Shown here piece by piece: positions 48,501 to 57,071 of a stretch of DNA of 64,000 nt. Origin of the DNA: Ilyonectria destructans (lineage: Eukaryota; Ascomycota; Sordariomycetes; Hypocreales; Nectriaceae); contig JAHEWK010000003.1 of NCBI GenBank assembly GCA_020740775.1, positions 3,658,001-3,722,000 of the forward strand. The letters are read 5' to 3'. A model generated the notes under the pieces. It ran no database searches. It was given only the letters and a program-made list of their open reading frames with translations, and was not told where the DNA came from. How positions within the stretch are numbered: position 1 is the stretch's first letter; every line of letters begins with the position of its first letter. The position numbers were made by a program, and so were the translations under genes.

Positions 48501-49560
48501 ACTTATTCTATATATAAGCTAGAGATACTTTTTTAGTATTCTTTATAGATAATATTTTAATATTATATTATAGAGATAATTTAATAGCTATTTAAACTAT
48601 TATTAATAGAATTAAAACTAAATATAAGCTTATTAATAAAAATAATATATAATAATTTCTTAATATTAAGATTATCTAAAATTATATTAAGTATAGAATA
48701 TACTTAAGCTATAATATATATATTAAGAAAGTAGCAGTTTATTTTAAAGTAAATACTTAAAATATCTATCTAACTATTTTAATTTTAATTATAAAGTATA
48801 AAAAATAATTAGATTAGATAACTATATTTAAAATTAAAATTTATTAAGAAAAAATTAAAATCTATTAAGAAAAAAATAATTCTTTACTCTATATAGTAAT
48901 TATAATATAACTAAATATTATCTTTATAGTATTAATACTATTATAATTTCTTACTAACTTAAATAAGAAATATTAAAAAGCTATAAATTAAGTACTTTAC
49001 TATTTATATCTTACTTATAATCTTACTATTTAATATAGTATAAGCTTTAAATTATAAATTATAGTAATTATTAGTAATACTCTTTTTACTAATAATACTA
49101 ATATATAAAAATTCTCTTAAGGATATCTTATTAATCTATTTAACAGTCTAATTATCTAAAAGGCTATAAGATAAATAATAGTAACTATATTTATAATTAA
49201 AATTAAACTGCTTATTTTAAAGTAAATAGTAAAAGAAACTATAGGTTTAAAGTAACTATTTAAGAAAATAAACTTTAAATTTAGTATTCTATAGAATATT
49301 CTTTATAATAATTAATAGACTATTTATTTAGTTATTAAAAAGAATATACAGATTAATATTTATCTATACTATATAGATATTATAAATATATAGTTATATA
49401 AAAAATACTAAAAGGAATTATTTAAGATAATCTATCTTCTAATAGAGTAAATATCTATAGATAGATTTATTAAAGTTTTATTCTAATAGTACTTTAAGTA
49501 TTTTAGAATATTACTTAATTTAATTAATTTTTATAAATTAGAGTATTTAAAAGGTATAAG
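45512..49560 (+). pseudogene. Copia pol remnant (integrase, RT, RNase H)
   Basis: Plus-strand frames interrupted by TAA/TAG show an integrase-like region at about 46.3-47.1 kb. A reverse transcriptase follows at 48.06-48.7 kb with FFIDNIL at 48539-48559 (a mutated F-V-D-D core). An RNase H region with a legible VDIHNMWLRQ-type block lies near 49.35-49.45 kb. The order integrase-RT-RNase H identifies Ty1/copia. Confidence 0.8.
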
Positions 49561-50970
49561 TAAAAAGGTATTATTTTAGGCCAGTAAAACTAAAGGAGCT
49601 ATATCTAGCTTTAATTTTATTTATACTATTAAATTACTATTTCTTTAAATAATTAAAATATTTACTATCTAAAAGAGTAAAATATAGATTTACTTATAAT
49701 AAGTAGTTAGATTTTTACTACTAATAATATTATTATTATTAATATTAGTAGCTTTTTAAGTAATTAATTTATTAGTATTTTACTTAAAGAGTTTAAATTT
49801 CTTAATTAATAACTCTATCTAAATATAGAGAATAGACTTAAAGTAGCTAGCTAACTGCTTATATAATTAGTATAGTATAGTAAACTAACTTAAAATATAC
49901 TTATCTTCTTTTTATTTAAGCCCTTAATAAGAATATATACTAAATAATAAGTAAATAGTAGGAAAACTTAGTAGTTAGTAATTTATATTAATATTTAAAC
50001 TGCACTAAAAAGAGAAATAAAGCTTACTATAGAATATAGATATAATTATTAATCTAGCAATTAGTATAGTATTTAAAGTGCCTTTTAGACTTAATATACT
50101 GTAAAAAATTACTCTTTTTTAAGATAGCTAAATATAGATAATTTTTATAGAGAGAGTTAAAAATAATAGAAGTAGTATCTAATTTAAAGAATATAAATTA
50201 AGTAATAGTTTTTTACTTATTTATTAGTAAAGATATAGATAGCAGCTAGAGGAATAATTAGTTAATATACCTTAAGCTTTTTAGTCTTTTTTTTTTACTT
50301 TTTCTTAAGAGGCTTAAGAGTAAACTTAAAAGCTTTTTTAGTAGTAGCTAAATATATAGAATTAATAAAAGAAGTAAGTCTATAGAGATAAAGAAGTATA
50401 GAAGGTAAATCTAATATATTCTAATTAAAGAGTACCAGCTTAATAATAAATTTAGTAGTAAAATTAGCAGTAAGCTTAACAGTAGGGTTAATAGTAGATA
50501 AAAATATAAAAAAAATAATAAAAATATTAAAAAGAGGAGTTTAATATTTAGCTAAAAGTTAAGAAGACTTTTATATTATTTTTTTTAGCAGTAAATAGTA
50601 CTATATATAATATAGTAGTATATATAGTAGAGATAGAATAAATTTAAATACTAAAAGGCTATTCTAAATATTAATAAAGTACTCTATATAGTAAAAGAAA
50701 ACTTAAAGTAAGTAAAAAAAAATAGTTATATTATAATTAATAATAAGATTAAAAGGAAAAAAAAAAGAAAAATTAAAATATTAAGCCTAAAAGCTTTTAT
50801 TTATAGTAAGATAATTTACTAAAAGTATAATATTAATTAATTTAGTACTATTATTCTATACTAACTAAATAGTATTTCCTTTTATTATCTAATTTATTCT
50901 ATTATTCTAATTTTAAAGTTATTATAAGTATTTAAATACTATATTAAATACTGCACTTAAATAGAGGGTA
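49561..50970. other. Unassigned 1.4 kb between copia RNase H and 3' LTR
   Basis: A copia element normally ends soon after RNase H, but here about 1.4 kb of A/T-rich sequence follows before the LTR. I see no motif on either strand. It may be a long 3' non-coding region, a lost extra frame, or a further degraded insertion. Confidence 0.5.
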
Positions 50971-51133
50971 TATTATAAGAGGCTAGAAGTAATTAGTCTA
51001 TATAGACCCACTATAGAGGCTCTACTCTAATATACTAAATAGCAGCAGACTGCCTTTTACTCTATTAGAAATTAAGGCTTATTTATACTATTATTAATAT
51101 ATACTTATTGGGATAATTATACAGCTTGTAACA
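50971..51133 (+). repeat. 3' LTR of the copia element
   Basis: This 163-bp LTR is heavily C-to-T/G-to-A mutated compared with the left copy. It is followed by GTTTA, the probable target duplication, and then by sequence of normal composition. Confidence 0.92.
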
Positions 51134-51138
51134 GTTTA

Positions 51139-52263
51139 ACCGTCACGTGGAAGCAACAACCAATCAGTGTTGTTCGTCGAATTCTCAACGAACTCGCGGC
51201 CAACCACATACTGGTAAATACTTGGCGACACAGGATGAAATACGCAGATCATTATCCGTCCCGTTTTCCGAGTGCGTCCGGTCGCACGCAGCCTCTTCGT
51301 TTGAGTAATTGATGTCCTTGTTTCAGTGTTGGTAGGATATACATGGCTGTCTTGTTGGTGACGCTCATACTTGAAGGAACAGCTAGCAGCTCATCATCAC
51401 CCTCACCATAATCATCGTCACCAAGCGTTGCATCATTAGTCCGCAAAAGGATGGCTCTATTCCCTTCATCTCTTCATCATCGCCCGTTTTATGAACCCAA
51501 CCCGCATCCTCCGTGATTAGTACGATCTCCCACCACAAGAGTGTTGTTGTTCGCATGCAAATCCATTGCTATTTGCACTCATTCGATATGTGACTCCCAG
51601 ATGGGTGCATCACCTTTAGGTATCTCATCCGAACTTTTATGCACGTGTGCGTTTGAAATATAATTAAGGAAATGAATGATCTCTAGACACTAAGGTAATT
51701 ATTTTCATGTAAAAGCCCTCCATAGTGCAATGAGACAAGGAAGGGTTGTTAATACATTTCTTGATTTAATTTGTATTACGAGAGATATTGTAGTTAGTAG
51801 CTAAATTTTAAGCAGTAGGCATATTTTGCACGCGTGAACACGAAGGGTAATGCCCAATCGTAATTCACTTACATCCTCTCCAATTCGTATATCCTAAGCT
51901 TATCATCCACTCCCCCCCAAACATTGGCATTGATTCATGAACGTTCCGGGATTGCCTGACCGCTTTCCTTTGTAGTTTATCAGCCCTCCTCACGATGTGG
52001 TCTCTATCCGAACAGTGATTCCGTCTCCCCCAAATAGCTCCGCATCATGTCCCTCTGTTTGGACTCGATGTCTGTCCTGTTCGCACATAAAAGGATCCCC
52101 ATCGACCCCAAACACCCGGCCAATTCCTTTACACAAACAGCTTCCTTTTTTTCGAGTGCTCACTTCACTTTTCCTGCTACATATATACCACCGTCGCTAT
52201 ATCCTCTAGGTAGAATCCTGGGAGAGATCTCTTCCCCTGTTTCGTCACACCTAGCAGCCGGGA
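51139..52263. promoter_or_regulatory. Flank right of transposon island; upstream of zinc-binding protein gene
   Basis: Composition returns to normal immediately after the element. CACGTG lies at 51144-51149 and a CCAAT box a few bases later, right at the transposon edge. A 64-codon minus frame (51252-51446) has no support. The last 300 bases are C/T-rich, as expected for a leader. Confidence 0.45.
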
Positions 52264-53988
52264 ATGGCATATCAGCTCAGAGACGAAGGCCCCTCTGAGT
52301 CGGGGCCATCTGAAGCTCCTCAGCCCTCTCAAGTCGACCAACCCCAACCCCAGGTTCCTCAAGATGTTGTCGCCGTTACCGAGGGTCGAACTCCTCTCCC
52401 AGGCTCAGCCGCGCCAACTCGCCCCCCACACTCGGGCTGGGAGAGCTCTAGCATTGCAATGGCCAAATGCGACTTCTGCGACAAGCGTGGGCGAGGAACT
52501 GTCCACCGATGCAAGGAGTGCCGGCTCTCAATCTGCAAAGAATGCTATGACAACGGCTGTCTAGACCAAGACTCCAGACACACCCTCGACGGCAACTCGG
52601 TCGACTGGGACCTTCATCTTCAGAACAAATCCAAGAGAGCGAAGAAGATTGCGACTACAAACACCAGCACTCGGGGCCGCGGAGCCACCCGCGCGAGAGG
52701 TCGGGGTGGTCGAGCAAGACGGACGGTTTCTTCGCGAGCAATCACCGCTGAAGCTGGGGCTGCCAGCCCAACGGCGACAATAGCCAGCTACGATGAGAGC
52801 ATGGTAGAGGTAGGGGACGCACCGGAACAAGAAGTCCTCGTTAGCATCGCCCCAAGCCGACCTTCTTCGCAACAGCCCGCTGCCGCCACACAGGAGCAGA
52901 GTGGTGCACAACTGGCTCCAGCCTACCCCATTGAAATGCAACAGGTAACATCAAGACAAAGTACGAGTAGTATTCATTCACTAACACTGAGTCAGGTCCA
53001 GGCTCGCGGTGCACCACAGCCAAGCCCGTCAGGGGTACGACCTCTACTCCCAATCCAGCCCTCTTATAGAGAAAGGCCTGCCGAGTTCAGACGTGGTCCT
53101 CTGCCATCCGTGATGCAAGACAACAGGCCCATGCAACAGCAACAGCCTCGCACTACTGCTCATCGACCAATTATGCCTCGACCGAGCCAGTACCAGCAGC
53201 AGAGTGCTCCATTCACTCCACGACCCCAAGCAACCCGCTCCCACAACGGATCTATGACCCGCTTCCAGGATCAGGATAGTCGAGGTCCAGTAGGTTACCA
53301 GGGATACGCAACCCATCGGGACAGAGGATACCGCTACCAACCCTACAGACTGTATTCTCCTCGCCCAGGTCTAGCATCGCATACTCGGGATGGAAACCAG
53401 AGCGCTTACGATTACCGCCCTTCTGCGCCATTCTCGCAGAACAGCATCCCACCCATTTATCCTGTTCAGGCTGGGCCGTCCACTGCGGTCTGGCCCAACA
53501 ACAACTTAAGCGCCCGCCAACAGGAGCCGCTTCAAAGAAACAATTACTCCCTTCCGCCTCTCCGAGACATCCATCACTCAGCCCATCCCGTCACTAACCA
53601 TCTTCCTCCAATACGACAGCACGGGGAGTATCAGCAACCCCCGCGTCCCGAGCCGCTGATCCATCGCATCGGCAGCCAACTCGAGACTGATACACTCGCC
53701 ACACACGCCGACTGCCCAGCTTGGCCCCTCGACCAATGCCTCCGTCACGAAGTCGCTCGCACCTGGTCTCGTCGCGGCGCACAGGCGAGTCTGCTTCGCG
53801 AGGCCCTACCTCCCAACGGCCCTGAAAACATTGGCGATACCTTCCGCGTCCTCCTTGGCGCAACCTACTTCGCCGCCATCCACCTCCAGCTCAAAATGCA
53901 AAACACCGCGCGCATGTGGCTGGTTGAGATGGAAAGGCAGCTGTGTGACGAGGGGCTCATGATGCCTGTGCGGGCGGGCTACCAGTGA
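52264..53988 (+). CDS. Conserved fungal hypothetical protein with ZZ/B-box-like zinc site
   Basis: A single 574-codon exon with no intron signals. After a Pro/Gln/Ser-rich N-terminus lies a cross-brace-like site: Cys69, 72, 83, 86, 91, 94 with a Cys/His pair at 99 and 106. Its spacing resembles ZZ or B-box zinc fingers, which usually bind protein partners. An Arg/Gly-rich patch lies at about 137-155. Residues 160-475 are Gln/Pro/Arg/Tyr-rich and look disordered. The last 95 residues are ordered in character, with predicted helices in RVLLGATYFAAIHLQLKMQ and RMWLVEMERQLC. I do not recognise the family. The gene sits 1.1 kb from the transposon edge with intact frame and normal codon use, so it escaped RIP. 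The start context GGGAATGG is only fair. Confidence 0.8.
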   Translation: MAYQLRDEGPSESGPSEAPQPSQVDQPQPQVPQDVVAVTEGRTPLPGSAAPTRPPHSGWESSSIAMAKCDFCDKRGRGTVHRCKECRLSICKECYDNGCLDQDSRHTLDGNSVDWDLHLQNKSKRAKKIATTNTSTRGRGATRARGRGGRARRTVSSRAITAEAGAASPTATIASYDESMVEVGDAPEQEVLVSIAPSRPSSQQPAAATQEQSGAQLAPAYPIEMQQVTSRQSTSSIHSLTLSQVQARGAPQPSPSGVRPLLPIQPSYRERPAEFRRGPLPSVMQDNRPMQQQQPRTTAHRPIMPRPSQYQQQSAPFTPRPQATRSHNGSMTRFQDQDSRGPVGYQGYATHRDRGYRYQPYRLYSPRPGLASHTRDGNQSAYDYRPSAPFSQNSIPPIYPVQAGPSTAVWPNNNLSARQQEPLQRNNYSLPPLRDIHHSAHPVTNHLPPIRQHGEYQQPPRPEPLIHRIGSQLETDTLATHADCPAWPLDQCLRHEVARTWSRRGAQASLLREALPPNGPENIGDTFRVLLGATYFAAIHLQLKMQNTARMWLVEMERQLCDEGLMMPVRAGYQ

Positions 53989-54059
53989 CCTATATGTTGA
54001 TCAAGCTTGGGTGGAGGTTACGGTGTGCGCGTTGATACCCAGTAGCATGTTAGTCAGTT

Positions 54060-54175
54060 TGATTTGGTCAGTTGGTTTGGCCAGTTTGGTTTGGCCAGTT
54101 TGGTTTGGCCAGTTTGGTTTGGTTTGGCCAGTTTGGTTTGGTTTGGCCAGCCTGGTTCGGCCAGCCTGGTTTCGG
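54060..54175. repeat. TTTGG(TTTGG)CCAG minisatellite
   Basis: About eight units of the type GGTTTGGCCAGTTT stand in tandem, some with an extra GGTTT and the last ones diverged to CCAGCCTGGTTCGG. It is transcribed, if at all, in the 3' region of the preceding gene. Confidence 0.9.
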
Positions 54176-55781
54176 GCTTGTCTGTATAGTAGCAGAATCA
54201 AGATATACGAGAACAAAATGAGTGTTATACTTTACGTGCGTACTTGTGAGGAAAGGAACCATACATCTCATGCGTGCGAATCACAACATGCAAAATGATG
54301 GTAGGTCAACTTGTCTCGACTACATGGCTGATGCGTGGGATGACGTACATACAAAGCCGTTGTACATAATGGTAAACAAAGGGATCATGGGAATTTATAA
54401 CCTATAACATAACAAGGATCTACCCCGGAACAAGGGAATCGTCGGGGTGCGCTAGAAGAGCCGAAGAGCCTCAGAACGCAGGTGACGGAACGAAAATAAT
54501 AATTACGTCGTCGGCAGCGATGCCAAGCCTCGACCAAAAAAAAGTCCCGAGCGTGTGTGTGGCACCCGGTAAAAACGGCACGGCCAACGCGGGCTCTTGG
54601 CAGGCGACTGGCCGTCCGATGGCCGATGGCCGATGGCGAGGTTACGTGTCGACAGCCACACACAAGTGGAGCTGCGAGGGTAGACGAGTGTGGCTGTTCG
54701 GAATCTGGGTCATGGGGAGTGCTGGGAATAACTTATTCGGTAACGGTGAGCCGAGTCAGATGTAGAAGGTCTTGGCTCTGATTGTGTTGTTGAGATGCGT
54801 AGAGGTAGGCACCCAGAGTCATCAACATCTACCTCGGCCAATTCGGGTGCAGAAGGCTAACTAGAGACGTAACGTCAAGTTACCTATTCCGGACGAACTG
54901 GTCCTTTCTGGGCAGACCACTCGTTTCCTATACTTAGATCCATAGGCCATCTGCCAACAAGTATCATCGCTTGGCATCGCACCGTTCATCGGTTGTCAGC
55001 CGCGACCACCATCAGCAGCCAGCCAACCAACCGCCCACCTGGGCTTAGAGCGGGCTACGATCGCGCGTAGTGCGCATCGGATGTGGCTTGGCTTCGTCGT
55101 CGGCGGTTTGTTGTCCCACCCCGCCATCCATTGTGTACTATGTACAACACACCGTAGGTTCACGTGTAGAAAGGGTAGGGAGTATTTAGAGTGCCGTCCC
55201 AACAGCCGGCGCAAGCTGCCTCGCACGGAGGCCGGAGCTCTGGTTCTGGTGCTGGGGAGCTCAGCCCTGGAACTGGCCACAGCGCTCAGCAGCACATGGA
55301 TGGGATGTTTTCTTCTTTTTAGTGGAGTCATGACGATATCTGCCCAGTGAAGGAAGAAAAGAGAGAAAGTAACTTACCGCCCGATGCTGGCTTCAAACTG
55401 TAGTGGGTTGCAGGAGGGAGCTTCGAGTCGCATGGAGCAGGTACCCTGCACAGCCACTCCACTGCAGCCCACTGCCGCGTGCCTCTAACCGCTAGCGACT
55501 AACTACCTACTACGTAGTACCTACCTTAGGTACCTAGAGGTACGCCCAAAGATCCCCCGACCTGACGGTCACCCCGACCCCGACCCAGACTCGGGATGGA
55601 CCTAATTACAGCACCCACCTGGGCACTGACTTGACCGCGCTGCCGCCGCCATCCCCAGCTCGTCTCATCATCCCAGAGTCATCCGCAGCATTTCTTCCCT
55701 CACTTCTTCTCCGCTCCCCCATCCCGTTTTCTTCCTTATATTTATATCGCCCGCCGGTTTTCTCCCATCCGCCCATCTCAT

Positions 55782-55808
55782 CCACGTCGTCCACGTCGTC
55801 CACGTCGT
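55782..55808. repeat. CCACGTCGT x3
   Basis: Three perfect nine-base copies lie in the presumed 5' UTR, 20 bases before the CYSTM-gene start codon. Confidence 0.8.
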
Positions 55809-55828
55809 CCATAACCCGTCCATCAACA

Positions 55829-56494
55829 ATGTCCAACCAAGACTACTACCAGAACCAGGGAGGCTATCCCCAGCACCCCCAAGCCGTAAGCAAACACCAC
55901 CACCACCTGCACCGCCCGCTACGCCATTGAGTCTCTGCCATTGCGTCTCCTCCATCGCCCTCTCGATGCCCGATGCTCGACAATGGCGCTTGCTGCACGA
56001 CGCATCACAACTCAACCAGGCGCATTTAGCCCACCCAGCTCACCCAGCTGACTCTCCTCCCAGTCCTACGGCCCTCCTCAAGGCGGTCCTCCCCAGGGCC
56101 AGTACGGTCCCCCCCAGGGCCAGTACTACGGTCCCCCACAGGGCCAGCAGCCCATGCAGTACCAACAGGCGCCCCCGCAACAGCAGCAGAAGGGCAATGG
56201 TGGCGGCGGCAACTGTCTCACGGCCTGTCTCGCCGCTCTCTGCTGTTGTTGTGTCTGTGAAGAGACCTGCGAATGCTGGTACGTCTTTTTATTAGTTCTT
56301 GCCCATTGCATTCTTGCCGCGCCGCAATCATCTGCCGCGCGCATCGTTGGCGCAAGCTCAGCGCCGGTCCCGTCCTGTCCTGCGCTGCGCTGGCGCCCCA
56401 CGCTCTCCCCAACAACGCTACGCTTCGCATGCCATTCCGGGGCCCCTTTTGCTGACACCGCTCTAGTTTCGAATGCTGCGAGTGTCTCTGCTAA
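55829..56494 (+). CDS. Small CYSTM-type cysteine-rich protein
   Basis: Three exons, 55829-55885, 56064-56278 and 56467-56494, give 99 residues. Donors are GTAAGC and GTACGT, acceptors CCCAG and CTCTAG, and phases fit. The N-terminal two thirds are Gln/Gly/Pro/Tyr-rich with repeats of GPPQGQY. The C-terminus, after a GNGGGGN linker, is a cysteine-rich hydrophobic segment with CLTACLAALCCCCVC and CECCFECCECLC. This layout matches CYSTM-module proteins, small tail-anchored or palmitoylated membrane proteins linked in yeast and plants to stress tolerance and metal or plasma-membrane functions. The last exon encodes only nine residues plus the stop, so automated annotation may miss it. Precise function is unknown. 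Confidence 0.85.
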
Positions 56495-57071
56495 GATAGC
56501 CTCGCCTAAAACGATCGCCACGACGCCGACGCCAAATGCTTGACTGCCGTGACAGATGACCCCGTCGCCAGCGCCTAGGATCTGACCCATCCCAGATACC
56601 CCCCGGTCCCTGGTGTTTGCGACAGGTGGAGCGGCGCGGGTGGAGAAGTACATGAAGAGGAGGATCAGTGGGAACCGGAACACGGCAGACGGAATACGAG
56701 AGATGAGACATGCAAGAGACCCTGTGTATGTGCTGTGTGTCGTTGGAAATACGTATCAATGAGGCGCGTCTCACTCTAGAGCGGCCTCGAGGAGCTTAAT
56801 GGTCGTTTTCAGCTTGCTTTCTTGTTTTCCATGTCCAACCTAAAGAGTTCAATATTCTTCTTCTACCTACCTTGGCGTACGGATGCCGCTCGCGACTTGA
56901 GCACATTGGAGGTTGTCACTTCAAACTGGCGGGGGGACATTGGGGTCGTCCCATGGGAATTGATTGCTTGCTTTTCATAATACCATGACCACAGACCTTT
57001 TCTTTCCACGTTCTTCTCAGTGCTCAACTGTCAGCCTATCCACCTCGTACAGACAATCAACGGCCCCTTCC
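56495..57071. other. Convergent 3' region between CYSTM and ABP1 genes
   Basis: This 577-base stretch lies between converging genes and should contain both 3' UTRs. I see no further gene. Confidence 0.5.

Larger units (their letters stand above)
36002..51133 (+). mobile_element. Ty1/copia LTR retrotransposon, RIP-degraded, split by a nested element
   Basis: Both ends carry 163-bp direct repeats (36002-36164 and 50971-51133) that begin TGTTGCAAGG (TATTATAAGA on the right) and end CTTGTAACA. The element is split by a gypsy insertion at 37459-45506; its own sequence is about 7.1 kb. Plus-strand remnants of integrase (about 46.3-47.1 kb) and of reverse transcriptase/RNase H (about 48.06-49.56 kb) follow copia order, with integrase before reverse transcriptase. 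A purine-rich stretch (AAATAGAGGGTA) precedes the right LTR. The interior is almost devoid of CpG and very poor in CpA/TpG, and is full of TAA/TAG stops, the RIP signature. It has no coding capacity left. Confidence 0.92.
53989..55828. other. Intergenic region with minisatellite, CYSTM-gene promoter
   Basis: The first part holds the 3' region of the zinc-binding protein gene and a TTTGGCCAG minisatellite (54060-54175). The rest is upstream sequence of the CYSTM gene. It has a 12-bp palindrome at 55508-55519 among TACC/GGTA strings and a nine-base repeat at 55782-55808 just before the start codon. No other gene is supported. Confidence 0.5.

Noticed and set aside
36165..50970. AT-rich island considered as inserted mitochondrial DNA
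   Set aside because: Paired LTRs, target duplications and reverse-transcriptase motifs on both strands fit RIP-mutated retrotransposons. No mitochondrial genes were seen.
51252..51446. 64-codon minus-strand frame next to the transposon
   Set aside because: It is short, with no features, no splice context and no neighbour support.
54060..54175. Tandem repeats considered as a CRISPR array
   Set aside because: Units are contiguous without spacers of uniform length and the genome is eukaryotic; it is a minisatellite.
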